A stretch of DNA of 64,000 nucleotides from Paraeggerthella hominis (GTDB lineage Bacteria; Actinomycetota; Coriobacteriia; Coriobacteriales; Eggerthellaceae), in NCBI RefSeq assembly GCF_021044775.1, contig NZ_JAJNOQ010000001.1, positions 310,001 through 374,000 on the forward strand. Direction: 5' to 3'. Positions within the stretch are counted from its first letter, which is position 1, and every line of letters begins with the position of its first letter. A model generated the notes under the pieces. The model did not search any database, was not told where the DNA came from, and saw only the letters and a list, made by a program, of their open reading frames with translations. Shown piece by piece: positions 50,249 to 59,972 of the stretch. The position numbers and the translations under genes were made by a program.

Positions 50249-51132
50249 GCGCATGCTCCTTCCGCAGGTGCTTCCTTGGAAGCGCGGCGTTCCTTGGCGG
50301 CCTTCTTCTCCCTGATAGCGGCCACCAGCTCCTCGGTCGTGTGCCGCGCCACGCGATGCTCGGCGAACGCCGCCGTGAAATCGCGGCCCTCCGGGAACAG
50401 CGCCAGCATGTCCACCTGATCGGCCGGCACGTTCAGCGACAGCGCGAAGCACTCGCGCATCGCGTACCAGGTGCAGCCGTCCAAGCGGTCTTCTTTCGGA
50501 AGAAAGTCGAAATCGCTCACCAGCAAAGGATCCCCGTACTCGATGGTCACCTTGGGGAAGCGGAAGAACTTCCCCTTCTCCTTGATATGCTCGGCGTTGC
50601 GCACGGTCATGGGCAGGATGGGCGCATGACCCATCTTCGCGATGAACGCCGCCCCCGAATGGATCTCGGGCGTGCGATCGCTTTTGCCCCGGCGCGTTCC
50701 CTCGGGAAGAATGCCCACGATCTCGTCGTTTTTCAGCATGCGGGTCGCGCGCTTGATGGCCGTTCTATCGGCAGAATCGCGCTTGATGGGAAACGCGCCC
50801 ACGCGCGACAGGATATGGCCCGCCAGGCCGTGCGCGTTGCCGAACAGGTTCTCGCGCCCCAAGAAGCGTATCCACTGGGAAGGGCGCGAAGACAGGTACA
50901 TGAACACCACGTCCAGAAACGACGTATGGTTCGCCACCACCACCACGCCGCTTTCGCCGTCGAAGCCCCGCAGGCTTTGCCGGTTGTCCACGCGGTAGCG
51001 GAAGCAGATCTTGAACACGAAGGCCAAGAACCCGTAGATGACGTTGCCGACCAGGCGCGGAGCCTGCTTCTCGTCGGAAGCGCCGCCGTAGGGCATATCC
51101 CAGATCTTCTCGTAAGGCAGAATCAGGCTCAT
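50245..51132 (-). CDS. PlsC-like 1-acyl-glycerol-3-phosphate acyltransferase
   Basis: The 295-residue acyltransferase has one N-terminal hydrophobic segment, the catalytic NHTSFLD (HX4D) and the substrate motif LPEGTRRGK. It would acylate lysophosphatidic acid made by PlsY. The Lys/Ala-rich tail of about 35 residues is extra. It overlaps cmk and ispH by 4 nt each, making a translationally coupled run. Confidence 0.9.
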   Translation of the reverse strand: MSLILPYEKIWDMPYGGASDEKQAPRLVGNVIYGFLAFVFKICFRYRVDNRQSLRGFDGESGVVVVANHTSFLDVVFMYLSSRPSQWIRFLGRENLFGNAHGLAGHILSRVGAFPIKRDSADRTAIKRATRMLKNDEIVGILPEGTRRGKSDRTPEIHSGAAFIAKMGHAPILPMTVRNAEHIKEKGKFFRFPKVTIEYGDPLLVSDFDFLPKEDRLDGCTWYAMRECFALSLNVPADQVDMLALFPEGRDFTAAFAEHRVARHTTEELVAAIREKKAAKERRASKEAPAEGACA

Positions 51133-51827
51133 GCGCGCTCGCCTTCGCCGCCGTTCGCGCCCCTCTGACGGGCAAGCGCGCAGATCTCGTCGATCACGTC
51201 TTCGATGTAGTGCCCGGTCGAATCCAAATGCACGGCATCGTCTGCAGGCCGCAACGGCGACGTGGCGCGCGAGGAGTCCAGCTCGTCGCGTCGGCGAATG
51301 TCGGCAAGCACCTCGTCGAAGTCGATGGAGCCTACGGCACGGTCGACGTTTTGACGAACCCGACGATGGGCCCGCTCTTCAGCCGAAGCGGTCAGGAACA
51401 CCTTGACCGGGGCCTCCGGGAACACCGTGGTGCCTATGTCGCGCCCCTCCACCACGTAGTCGCCCGCACGGCCGATGCGCTGCTGCTGCTTCACCAAAGC
51501 CGCACGGACGGTCGGCGCAGCGGAGACAGGGCTCACGGCGCGGTCGATCTCGGCGGTTCGGATGGCGTCGGTTACGTCGACGCCGCCGATGGAGACGCGG
51601 CGCGGAACCGGCTCGCCCGCCTCGTGAGCAAACGCGATGTCGTAGGTGCGCGCAAGGCTCCCCAGCGCGTCGCAGTCGTCGAGCGCCACGCCGTCTTGCA
51701 GGGCGCGCCATGCAACGGCTCGGTACATCGCACCGGTGTCCAGGCAGGAAAAGCCCAGTTCGCGCGCAACAGCTTTCGCAACAGTAGATTTACCGGCCCC
51801 GCTCGGGCCGTCAATGGCGATGATCAT
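51129..51827 (-). CDS. cmk: Cytidylate kinase
   Basis: The 232-residue CMP/dCMP kinase has P-loop GPSGAGKS (7-14), LDTGAMYRAVAW and VVEGRDIGTTVFPEA. A ribosome site (AAAGG) lies upstream, and the ATG overlaps the aroA stop by 4 nt. The order aroA-cmk-plsC-ispH is common in Gram-positives. Confidence 0.96.
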   Translation of the reverse strand: MIIAIDGPSGAGKSTVAKAVARELGFSCLDTGAMYRAVAWRALQDGVALDDCDALGSLARTYDIAFAHEAGEPVPRRVSIGGVDVTDAIRTAEIDRAVSPVSAAPTVRAALVKQQQRIGRAGDYVVEGRDIGTTVFPEAPVKVFLTASAEERAHRRVRQNVDRAVGSIDFDEVLADIRRRDELDSSRATSPLRPADDAVHLDSTGHYIEDVIDEICALARQRGANGGEGERA

Positions 51828-53152
51828 CGTGCCAACCTTTCGATATCGGACAGAAATTGAGGATAGCTGATCTTCACGGAATCGAAGCTCGCCACGCTCA
51901 CGGACGAACCGCCTGTCAGGCCGACGAGCGCCCACGTCATAGCCAGACGATGGTCGCCCTTCGAGTCGAAGGACGCCGCATCCGGCACGACCAGATCCGG
52001 CTGCCCCTCGATGAACAGGTCGTTGCCTTCGACCCACGTGTCCACGCCCAAAGAGGACAGGCCTTCCACCACGGCCTCCAGGCGATCGGTCTCCTTCACG
52101 CGCAGCTCCCCCACTTCGCGAAACACCGTGACGCCGCGCGCATGCGCCGCCACGAGCGACAGCACGGGAATCTCGTCGACGATGGACGCGATCTTGTCGG
52201 CGGGAACCTCGCAGCCTCGCAGGTTCGGCGTGTAATCGACGGAAACGGTCCCGTAGGGCTCCTTGCCCGCAGATCCCGTGCGACGCAGGTTCACGCACGC
52301 GCCCATGCGCTCGAGCGTGCGGGTGAAGCCGATGCGCGCCGGGTTCAGGCTGACGTTCTCGATCTGCACGGAGCTGCCGGGCTTGAGCGCCGCGGCGCAC
52401 GCGAGGAACGCAGCGGACGAAGGATCGCCCGGAACCTGCACTTCGCAAGCCTTGAGCGCGGCGGGCCCCGTGACGCTGGCCGTTCGATCCGCAGCCGTGG
52501 TGTCTACGCCGAACTCCGGGAGCATGAGCTCGGTGTGGTTGCGCGAAGGCGCGGGTTCGTTCACGGTGGTGGTGCCGCGCGCGTACACGCCGGCAAGCAG
52601 CACTGCGGTCTTCAGCTGGGCCGACGCCATAGGGGCATCGTAGACAAGAGGATGCAGGCCGCGCGTTCCGCACACGACGAGCGGCAGCGTTTCGCGGCCT
52701 TCGGGCTGAAAGCGAACCCCCATCTTCATGAGCGGCGCGGTGATGCGGCGCATGGGGCGCTTCACCAGGGACTCGTCGCCGGTCAGCTCCACGCGCACGT
52801 CCCACGGGGCGAGCACGCCCATGAGCAGGCGCGCCGTGGTGCCGGAGTTCCCGCAATCGATGGGACCCTCGGGTTGGGACGGCCCCTTCGCTCCCCAGCC
52901 CTCCACCACGCCAGCCAGGCTTTTGTCGGGCTGCAGCTCAAGCTCTACCCGCGCGCCCAGCTGGCGCACCGCCGCCATGGACGAGCGCACGTCCTCGGAA
53001 TCAAGAACGCCGGTCAGCTTCGAGACGCCCTCGGCCATAGCCGCGAACAGCACCGCTCGATGCGAGATGGACTTGTCGCCCGGCACGGTGGCCTTGCCCC
53101 GCAACGGCGCGCGCAGAGGCTCGATGATGGTCGCTGCTGATTCAATCGACAT
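51824..53152 (-). CDS. aroA: 3-phosphoshikimate 1-carboxyvinyltransferase (EPSP synthase)
   Basis: The 442-residue enzyme joins shikimate-3-phosphate and PEP. Family motifs are PGDKSISHRAVLFAA and GNSGTTARLLMG near the N-terminus, and LRVKETDRL (LRVKETDRLEAV) and GDHRLAM near the C-terminus. It overlaps tyrA by 11 nt, with AAGGAG inside the tyrA end. Confidence 0.96.
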   Translation of the reverse strand: MSIESAATIIEPLRAPLRGKATVPGDKSISHRAVLFAAMAEGVSKLTGVLDSEDVRSSMAAVRQLGARVELELQPDKSLAGVVEGWGAKGPSQPEGPIDCGNSGTTARLLMGVLAPWDVRVELTGDESLVKRPMRRITAPLMKMGVRFQPEGRETLPLVVCGTRGLHPLVYDAPMASAQLKTAVLLAGVYARGTTTVNEPAPSRNHTELMLPEFGVDTTAADRTASVTGPAALKACEVQVPGDPSSAAFLACAAALKPGSSVQIENVSLNPARIGFTRTLERMGACVNLRRTGSAGKEPYGTVSVDYTPNLRGCEVPADKIASIVDEIPVLSLVAAHARGVTVFREVGELRVKETDRLEAVVEGLSSLGVDTWVEGNDLFIEGQPDLVVPDAASFDSKGDHRLAMTWALVGLTGGSSVSVASFDSVKISYPQFLSDIERLAR

Positions 53153-54317
53153 GTATATGCTCCTTTGCCGCCAGAGGACTGAACGAAACCGAAAAACCCG
53201 CGTTGATGAGCTGCGCAGACAGCTGGCCGACGTCGCCTTCGTCGGTCAGCACCAAGCTGAGCACGGCGCTGTCCTCGGTGACGTGGTCTATCTCGATGGA
53301 CTGGATGTTGCAACCGACCGAGCTGGTGACGGTGGTCACCTCGGCCACCACGCCCGTGCGGTTCTCCATGGGAATGCGAACCTCGAGCAAACGCTCGGTC
53401 GAAGGCACCCAGGCAACGGGCAGGGCCCGGCGAGCTTCCGCTGCGGAGGCAAGAAGATCCGTCAGCTGCGCGCGATTCCCCGATTCGAGCGCGCCGGAAA
53501 ACGACGCGATGATCTCCTGCATCTCCGACAGCCCGTCGACGAGCGCGTCCTTGTTGTCGAACGCGATGCCGCACCACAGCTCCGGCGAGCCGGCAGCGAT
53601 GCGCGTCGAGTCCTTGAACCCGCCCGCGGCCAGCCGCATAAGGGCCTGCTGGTCATCCGCATGACGACTCGCCAGCTGCATGAGCGACGAGGCGACGATA
53701 TGCGGAACATGGCTCACCACTGCAACCGCCTCGTCATGATCTTCGCGCGGCAGCACGATAACGCGCGCGCCCAGCGAGGTGATCAGCTCGTGCAGACGCG
53801 GAAAGTGCTCGGCGGGCGTGTTCGCATCGGGGCACAGAATCCAGTGAGCGCCCTTGAACAGGTCCGCCCGCGCTCCTTCGATGCCGTTTTTCTCCGAACC
53901 CGCCATAGGATGGCCGGGAACGTAGTTTTCAGGATGGGCAAGATGCGCGCAGGCAAGCTCCACGATACGGCTCTTCGTGGACGCGGTGTCGGTGACGATG
54001 CCTTGAAAATCCCATGCAGCCAGGTCTTTCAGGTAGGCTTCGACCGCTCCTACCGGCGTAGCCAGAACCACCAGGTCGCAACCTTCGTCCACGAACCGCC
54101 GAAACGCAGGATCGGCCGGAAGCGCGCCCTCGGTCGCCCAGCCGCGCTCGAGGGCCTGCGCAAGCGTGCGCTGGTCGACGTCGACCGCGAGCACCCGCGC
54201 ATCGGGGTGCGCGGAGCGAAACGCCGCGGCGAAGGACGCGCCCACCAGGCCGAAGCCCACGACCGCAACGCGATCGAACCCCGGCTCCGCGATATGGTCA
54301 ACTTGTTGATGTGACAT
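53142..54317 (-). CDS. tyrA: Prephenate dehydrogenase with ACT domain
   Basis: The 391-residue protein has an NAD-binding domain (VVGFGLVGASFAAAF), GHPMAGSEKNG and the helical dehydrogenase core, then an ACT domain (about 310-388) with EVTTVTSSVGCNIQSIEI that probably senses tyrosine. It converts prephenate to 4-hydroxyphenylpyruvate. The start is uncertain: GGGAG is 15 nt upstream of this ATG. Confidence 0.92.
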   Translation of the reverse strand: MSHQQVDHIAEPGFDRVAVVGFGLVGASFAAAFRSAHPDARVLAVDVDQRTLAQALERGWATEGALPADPAFRRFVDEGCDLVVLATPVGAVEAYLKDLAAWDFQGIVTDTASTKSRIVELACAHLAHPENYVPGHPMAGSEKNGIEGARADLFKGAHWILCPDANTPAEHFPRLHELITSLGARVIVLPREDHDEAVAVVSHVPHIVASSLMQLASRHADDQQALMRLAAGGFKDSTRIAAGSPELWCGIAFDNKDALVDGLSEMQEIIASFSGALESGNRAQLTDLLASAAEARRALPVAWVPSTERLLEVRIPMENRTGVVAEVTTVTSSVGCNIQSIEIDHVTEDSAVLSLVLTDEGDVGQLSAQLINAGFSVSFSPLAAKEHIHVD

Positions 54318-54430
54318 GAAACGGAAACACTCTCCCTGTTGCAAACATATTGACGTGCGCCGACAGACAATGCCGACGTGCGTATTCTAGCATTATCGGC
54401 CGAAGGATCGGCCGCCCGCGCCGCGCGTCG

Positions 54431-55288
54431 CTACGAACCGTCCTCCACGGCTCGCTTCAAAGCCGCAACCTCTTCGGGCGAAAGCATCCGCCACGAGCCG
54501 CGTTCGAGGTCGCCCAGTTCAAGCGGGCCGAACGAATCGCGATGAAGTGCCAGCACTGGATGGCCGATTGCAGCCAGCATACGCTTCACCTGGCGCTTTC
54601 TTCCCTCGCGAAGAACCACGCGAACGATGGAGCGGCACGCCGCGCGCTGCTTGCACTCGACGGCGTACTCGCGCGACGCCCGGGCGGGCACGGCCGGAGG
54701 CGCTTCGAGAACGCGCTCGGCGCGGCGAGCCGCCGGACCTTCCACAAGGCGGGCGTCGGCAGGGGCCGTAAGCCCGTCGTCAAGTTCCACCCCGCGGCGC
54801 AAGCGCGCAAGGTCGCGTTCGGCGGGCCGGCCCTCGACGCATGCCAGGTAGCGCTTCGCCACATGATGCTTGGGATGCAACAGGCCGTTGCCCAGGTCGC
54901 CGTCGGTCGAGAACAGTAGCAAGCCCGTGGTGTCGGCGTCGAGCCGCCCGATGGGGAACAGCCCCGGATACCGATCGACGGGGACGAGCTGCGCCACGGT
55001 GGGACGCCCCTGCGGATCGGACATGGTCGTCACGAATCCCGCCGGCTTGTGCAACATGACGGTCACGGGGCCGTCGGCCAGCCGAACCGCCACCCCGTCC
55101 ACGGCAACCTGGTCCACAAGCGGATCCACCTTGCTGCCCAACTCGGTCACCACCTGGCCGTTCACCGTCACACGACCGGCCGTCATAAGGTTCTCAGATC
55201 CACGGCGGCTTGCAGCCCCCGCTCGCGCAAGGAACTTCTGCAAGCGCATGGGGACGACGCGGGGTGCTTCGTTGGTTTCTTCGGTCAC
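54431..55288 (-). CDS. rRNA pseudouridine synthase, RsuA/RluB family
   Basis: The 285-residue protein has an N-terminal S4 RNA-binding domain (MRLQKFLARAGAASRRGSE) and a synthase domain with catalytic Asp in GRLDADTTGLLL. Its place beside scpB suggests RluB (23S rRNA U2605). A Pro/Ala/Arg-rich insertion lies near residue 195. Confidence 0.92.
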   Translation of the reverse strand: MTEETNEAPRVVPMRLQKFLARAGAASRRGSENLMTAGRVTVNGQVVTELGSKVDPLVDQVAVDGVAVRLADGPVTVMLHKPAGFVTTMSDPQGRPTVAQLVPVDRYPGLFPIGRLDADTTGLLLFSTDGDLGNGLLHPKHHVAKRYLACVEGRPAERDLARLRRGVELDDGLTAPADARLVEGPAARRAERVLEAPPAVPARASREYAVECKQRAACRSIVRVVLREGRKRQVKRMLAAIGHPVLALHRDSFGPLELGDLERGSWRMLSPEEVAALKRAVEDGS

Positions 55289-55342
55289 AGATCCTCCAGG
55301 GTCGACGAGGGCTTCCGCCGTTCGACAGAACGGCGGACCCGC

Positions 55343-56164
55343 TTACTCGTCATCGGTTTCAAACGTCAGCTCGTCAAAGTCTATTTTCTCCACCAGGCCG
55401 AAGCCGGAAGCCATAGCCTCGGCCAGCATGCGCTGGGCGGCGTCCGACGCAGCCTCCTCGCGCGGGCTCTCGGCCACGATGACGCCGTCTTCGTCGTCGA
55501 GGTCGAACTGCACGCCCGCCAAGGGGTCGACTTCGTCCGGCCCCTCCCCCGCGGGCGCTTCCGCAGCTTGCGCGATGCGCACGTCGTCGCGCGTAGCGGA
55601 CAATCGCTCGCGAATGAACGCGCGCGTATCGTCGTCGGGCGCGAACTGGTCCAGATCGGGCAGGTCGGCCACCGAGCGCAGACCGAACTTCTCCAGGAAG
55701 GCGCGCGTGGTCGCGTACAGCGTGGGGTTCCCGGGCGCGTCGGCCACGCCCGCCTCGCGCACCAAGCCCTTCTCCACCAGCGAGTTGATGGAGCTGTCCG
55801 AGTTGACGCCGCGCACGCTGGCAACCCCGCTGCGCGTTACCGGCTGCAGGTACGCCACAATGGAAAGCGTTTCCATGGCAGCCTGGGAAAGCTTGCGGGT
55901 ATCCCATGACAGCACGTACCTCTCGATCAGCTCGTGGTACGCGGGGTGCGTGTACAAACGCCATCCGCCGGCGACCTCGCGCAGCTGGATGCCGCGGTCC
56001 TCCCGCTCCAGCTGATCGCGCAGCTCCACGAGCGCACGCTCGACCTCGCCCGGTGCAACCTCCAGCATGTCGGCCAGGGCAAGCGTGCCCACCGGCTCGT
56101 CGGTTACGAAGAGCATGGCTTCGATAGCGCCTTTGATCTGACCTTCCTGCAAACCTTGGAACAT
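55343..56164 (-). CDS. scpB: Segregation and condensation protein B
   Basis: The 273-residue ScpB has tandem winged helices (KGAIEAMLFVTDEPV; QAAMETLSIVAYLQPVTRS; SINSLVEKGLV). The acidic tail beyond about residue 195 is longer than typical. It partners ScpA and SMC, and starts 1 nt after the scpA stop. Confidence 0.95.
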   Translation of the reverse strand: MFQGLQEGQIKGAIEAMLFVTDEPVGTLALADMLEVAPGEVERALVELRDQLEREDRGIQLREVAGGWRLYTHPAYHELIERYVLSWDTRKLSQAAMETLSIVAYLQPVTRSGVASVRGVNSDSSINSLVEKGLVREAGVADAPGNPTLYATTRAFLEKFGLRSVADLPDLDQFAPDDDTRAFIRERLSATRDDVRIAQAAEAPAGEGPDEVDPLAGVQFDLDDEDGVIVAESPREEAASDAAQRMLAEAMASGFGLVEKIDFDELTFETDDE

Positions 56165-56165
56165 G

Positions 56166-56957
56166 TCAACCTTCCTCGACCGACGTAAGGGCGTCCTCGC
56201 CTTCCAGCGAAAGATCGCCGGACCCTTCGATGTAGCGGATGTCGATGTCGCCGAACAGCTCGGCCTGCTCGATCTTCACCATGGCGCGCTTGTACAGCTC
56301 GAGCACCGCCAAGAACGTGACCACCACCACGGGCGTGGGCGTTTGCGCGTTGACCAGCTCCGAAAAGCGGATCTCCTTCTTGTTGCGGATGCGCTGATGA
56401 ATGGCGCGCACGTGCACCTCGACGGGAATGGGCTTTGCTGCAATATGCTCCGATTCCAGCAGAAACACGTCGCGCCGAGCAAGCGCGCGCGCCGCCAAAA
56501 GCGCCAGCCCGTCGAGCGTGACGTCCTTCAGGTAGTCGGGCATGAGGTTCAAGAAGCACGCGTCGGGACCGAAGGGACGCGCATGCATGCGGCCTTCCGC
56601 CACGAACCGCATGTGCAGCGCGCTCGCGGCGTTCTTGTACTGCTTGTACGCCAAAAGCCGCTCGACCAGAATGTCGCGAGCCTCGCTGGGCGCAAGCTCC
56701 TCCAGCTCCTCTTGCACCGCATCGCGCTCGCGCGGCAGCAGGCTTTCGGCTTTGATTTCCAAAAGCGTAGACGCCACCAGAAGAAAGTCGCTCGCAACGT
56801 CCAGGTCAAGGTTGTCCATCCGGGACACTTCGGCCAGATACTGGTCGGCGATCTGGGTGATGGAGATGGCTCCGATGTCCACTTTCTGGCGGCTGACCAA
56901 ATGCAGCAGCAAGTCGAACGGCCCCTCGAAGCTGTCTATGCGAACCTTGTACGCCAT
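56166..56957 (-). CDS. scpA: Segregation and condensation protein A
   Basis: The 263-residue kleisin bridging the SMC heads starts with the typical FEGPFDLLLHLVSRQKVDI and ends with a winged helix. It lies 12 nt after the site-2-type protease gene and is followed by scpB. Confidence 0.95.
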   Translation of the reverse strand: MAYKVRIDSFEGPFDLLLHLVSRQKVDIGAISITQIADQYLAEVSRMDNLDLDVASDFLLVASTLLEIKAESLLPRERDAVQEELEELAPSEARDILVERLLAYKQYKNAASALHMRFVAEGRMHARPFGPDACFLNLMPDYLKDVTLDGLALLAARALARRDVFLLESEHIAAKPIPVEVHVRAIHQRIRNKKEIRFSELVNAQTPTPVVVVTFLAVLELYKRAMVKIEQAELFGDIDIRYIEGSGDLSLEGEDALTSVEEG

Positions 56958-56969
56958 GCGCGGCCCCGC

Positions 56970-57647
56970 CTACCTGAACGGATACAGCAGGTTGAACACG
57001 TTTCCAGCCGTCGCGTCCAGATAGATGCCGATGGGATTGAAATGCAGAATGTACGGCACCAGGATAACGGCGATCATGAAGATGGGGAACGCGTACTGCT
57101 GCACCTTGTAGTACCGCGGCAAATACTTGGCCGGAAGCAGGAACGCGAAGATGGACGATCCGTCCAGCGGCGGAATGGGCAGCAAGTTGAAGAACATAAG
57201 ATACAGGTTGATCAGCGAGAACATGGGCAAGAACAAGGTGAAGAAGTAGTAGAACACCATGCTTTGAGCCAGCTGGGCAACCGGCAGGACGAACAGGATA
57301 ACCGCGTACACCGCCGCGCCCAGAACAGCCAGCGCCAAGTTTGCAGCAGGGCCAGCCAAGCCCACGATGAGGTCGCCCTTGCGAGGATCTTTGAAGTACG
57401 CCGGGTTGTACGGCACCGGCTTCGCGTAGCCGAACACCGGCATGTTCATGGCCATGAGCATGAGCGGCATGATGACCGTGCCGAAAGGATCCACGTGCTT
57501 GAGCGGGTTGAACGAAAGCCGTCCGGCTCGCTTGGCGGTAGGATCGCCCAACTTGTAGGCGGCAAAACCGTGGCACGCTTCGTGGCAAACGATGGCGGGC
57601 ACGAAGCTCAAGATGGAACATATAAGGTAAGGCAGCGATATAGACAT
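56970..57647 (-). CDS. Site-2-type membrane metalloprotease (M50)
   Basis: The 225-residue membrane protein has the zinc motif HEACH (22-26, HEXXH) in the first helix region and NLLPIPPLDG near residue 170 giving the third ligand, with about six helices. It is of the compact group-III site-2 protease type without a PDZ domain, commonly located upstream of scpA. The substrate is unknown. Confidence 0.92.
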   Translation of the reverse strand: MSISLPYLICSILSFVPAIVCHEACHGFAAYKLGDPTAKRAGRLSFNPLKHVDPFGTVIMPLMLMAMNMPVFGYAKPVPYNPAYFKDPRKGDLIVGLAGPAANLALAVLGAAVYAVILFVLPVAQLAQSMVFYYFFTLFLPMFSLINLYLMFFNLLPIPPLDGSSIFAFLLPAKYLPRYYKVQQYAFPIFMIAVILVPYILHFNPIGIYLDATAGNVFNLLYPFR

Positions 57648-58005
57648 AATGCTGATCAGTCTACCGCAAGCACTCGGCCCGCCCGCCCCAAGAGGGAAAA
57701 CTTCATAAACTCGCAGCGACGAGGAATCTCGTGGAATCTCGAGGAATCTCGAAGAGCGTCGAAAGGGGTCGAGCGAGGATTTTTTTGGGCGCGAATCGGG
57801 GCCTGCGACACTTTCGCGAGCGCGCGAAGCCGCCGATCGGCCTCATCCCAAAACGCGACCATGCCTTTTGCCGACAAGGCGCTGCCGAAACCTGCATTCG
57901 GCAGCCTGTTCGCTGCCACAAGGGGATGCGACAGTTTTCCTGGAGAGTCCATGCGCCAAAAAACCCGAGGCGCTACCGCAACCTGCCCGCGAAGGGCTCG
58001 AAAAT
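57648..58005. other. Repeat-rich non-coding region upstream of the M50 gene
   Basis: No gene is supported. It holds a 10-bp tandem repeat (57723), an outer T7-GGGCGC / GCGCC-A6 pair (57780-57792 and 57953-57963) and two similar TGTCGCA copies. A minus-strand open frame across it has no ribosome site. Confidence 0.5.
57723..57752. repeat. Three tandem copies of GAATCTCGWG
   Basis: The 10-bp unit GAATCTCGTG/GAATCTCGAG/GAATCTCGAA occurs three times in a row within the gap upstream of the M50 protease gene. Confidence 0.65.
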
Positions 58006-58154
58006 GGCAGAGATTCCGAGGTTTGCGGCTTTTGGCTCGTGACGTCGCGCACGAAAAGGGAAGATGAAATCTGCGACCAGGCATTATACGATCACTTGTT
58101 CGCTATAAATGGAATCTCTCGCGTTCAGGAGCCACAAACCTCCCAATCTCTGCC
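58006..58154. repeat. 149-bp inverted-repeat intergenic element (element C)
   Basis: Arms of 25 nt (58006-58030 and 58130-58154), both beginning GGCAGAGATT on their own strand, match with three mismatches and enclose 99 nt. On the minus strand the interior carries TATAATGCCTGGTCGCAG, sharing TGCCTGGTCGCAG with element B. It lies between the serC terminator and the M50 gene. Confidence 0.7.
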
Positions 58155-58209
58155 AAAAAGCGTACGTCCGCTGTCAACCTGCACCGCGTGCAGGCCAATC
58201 CTGCACGCG

Positions 58210-58241
58210 AAAAAGGGGCCGCGACTCAACCGCGGCCCCTT
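58210..58241 (-). terminator. serC terminator
   Basis: AAGGGGCCGCG and CGCGGCCCCTT form an 11-bp stem 28 nt after the serC stop, with a T run on the minus strand. Confidence 0.88.
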
Positions 58242-58268
58242 CGGGTTCATCGAGCAATGCGCAAGAGA

Positions 58269-59351
58269 CTACGCGTTGTCGGCTTCGAACTGCTTCATGA
58301 AGGCGACGAGCGCCTCCACGCCCTCGCGAGGCATGGCGTTGTAGATGCTCGCGCGCATGCCGCCGACGCTGCGGTGGCCCTTGATGCTCTCGATGCCGGC
58401 CTTCTTGGCTTCGGCCACAAACTTGGCGTCCAGCTCGTCGTTACCGGTCACGAACGGCACGTTCATGATGGAACGGTCCTCCTTGCGCGCCGTGCCGCTG
58501 AAGAGCGCGCTCTGATCCAGGTAATCGTAAAGGAGCTGCGCCTTCTCCACGTTGCGCTCCTTCATGGCCTCCAGGCCGCCCTGGGCCTTCAGCCACTTGA
58601 ACACCTTCCCGCACATATAGATGCCGTAGCACGGCGGCGTGTTGTACAGGCTCTTCGCGTCAGCGTGCGTGTCGTAGCGCAGCATGGTGGGCGTTCCGGG
58701 GAACACGTCGTCGCTGATCAGGTCTTCACGGATGATGACGATGGTCACACCGGCCGGGCCGACGTTCTTCTGCACGCCGCCGTAGATCAAGCCGTAATCG
58801 GACACGTTGACGGGCTCGGACAGGAAGCACGAGGACACGTCGGCCACAAGCGGCTTTCCCTGCGTGTCGGGCAGCTCGTGGTACACGGTGCCGTAGATGG
58901 TCTCGTTCTGGCAGATGTAGACGTAGTCGGCGTCTTCGGAGATCTCGAGCTTCTTCACGTCGGGCACGTAGCTGAAGTTCTCGTCATCGCTGTTGGCGAT
59001 GCAGCGCGCGTCGCCGTAGAGCTTCGCTTCCTTCCATGCCTTCTTCGACCAAGAGCCGCTTACCACGTAGTCGGCGACCTTGTTGCGCATCAGGTTCATG
59101 GGAATCATGGCGAACTGCGTGGACGCGCCGCCCTGCAGGAACAGCACGCGGTAGTTGTCGGGGATGCCCATGAGGTCGCGCAGATCCTGCTCGGCCGTTT
59201 CGATGATGGACGCGAACGGCTTGGAACGATGGCTCATCTCCATGACGGACATGCCGCTGCCCTGGTAGTCGAGCATTTCGGATGCCGCCTCGGCAAGCAC
59301 TTCCTCCGGCAGAACCGCCGGACCGGCCGAGAAATTGTACACACGAGCCAT
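58269..59351 (-). CDS. serC: Phosphoserine aminotransferase
   Basis: The 360-residue class V aminotransferase makes phosphoserine from phosphohydroxypyruvate. The start YNFSAGPAVLPEEVL is diagnostic, and the PLP lysine lies in IYGGVQKNVGPAG. serA is not adjacent. It is monocistronic, with its own terminator. Confidence 0.96.
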   Translation of the reverse strand: MARVYNFSAGPAVLPEEVLAEAASEMLDYQGSGMSVMEMSHRSKPFASIIETAEQDLRDLMGIPDNYRVLFLQGGASTQFAMIPMNLMRNKVADYVVSGSWSKKAWKEAKLYGDARCIANSDDENFSYVPDVKKLEISEDADYVYICQNETIYGTVYHELPDTQGKPLVADVSSCFLSEPVNVSDYGLIYGGVQKNVGPAGVTIVIIREDLISDDVFPGTPTMLRYDTHADAKSLYNTPPCYGIYMCGKVFKWLKAQGGLEAMKERNVEKAQLLYDYLDQSALFSGTARKEDRSIMNVPFVTGNDELDAKFVAEAKKAGIESIKGHRSVGGMRASIYNAMPREGVEALVAFMKQFEADNA

Positions 59352-59505
59352 GGGGACCTCCTTGACGTTCTTTCAGACAATGCGGCCCAGTATACACGCT
59401 CGCAGCGCGCACAGGCCGCTTTATCCCGCTAAAGCGGCGAATAGACTCCCGGACGGCAGGGGCGAATACGCTTCGGGCGCTTCAGGCCCGATGCCAAAGG
59501 GCAAG

Positions 59506-59972
59506 CTAGCCCAGCCCCGGATACCCTTGCTGGCGCAGGGCCTCGTAGGAGGCCACGGCTACGGCGTTGCTCAGGTTCAAGCTGCGCAGCCCCTCGCGCA
59601 TGGGGATCCGAACGCAGCGGCTTGCGTAAGCCTCGATGAAGCGCAGGTCGAGCCCGCGGCTTTCGCGACCGAACACGAGAAAGGCGCCCTCGCCGTACGA
59701 AGCCTCGGCGAAGCTGCGGCGCGCCTGTCCCGTGAACAGATGCAGCTCGTCGTTTCCGTGCGCCTCGAAAAACGCATCGGCGCACGGCCAGCGCACGATG
59801 TCCACCTCGTCCCAGTAGTCGCATCCGGCACGCGACAGGTTCTTCTGCGTCAAGCGAAAGCCCATCGGCTCCACCAGGTGCAGGCGCGCGCCCACGCATG
59901 CGCACGTGCGGGCGATATTGCCGGTGTTCTGCGGGATCTCAGGCTCCACGAGCACGATGTTCAGCTGCTCGC

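Noticed and set aside
57656..58084. Minus-strand open frame of about 140 codons covering the repeat region before the M50 gene
   Set aside because: No ribosome site; it spans the T7 run, tandem repeats and one arm of element C, so it is better explained as non-coding repeat sequence.
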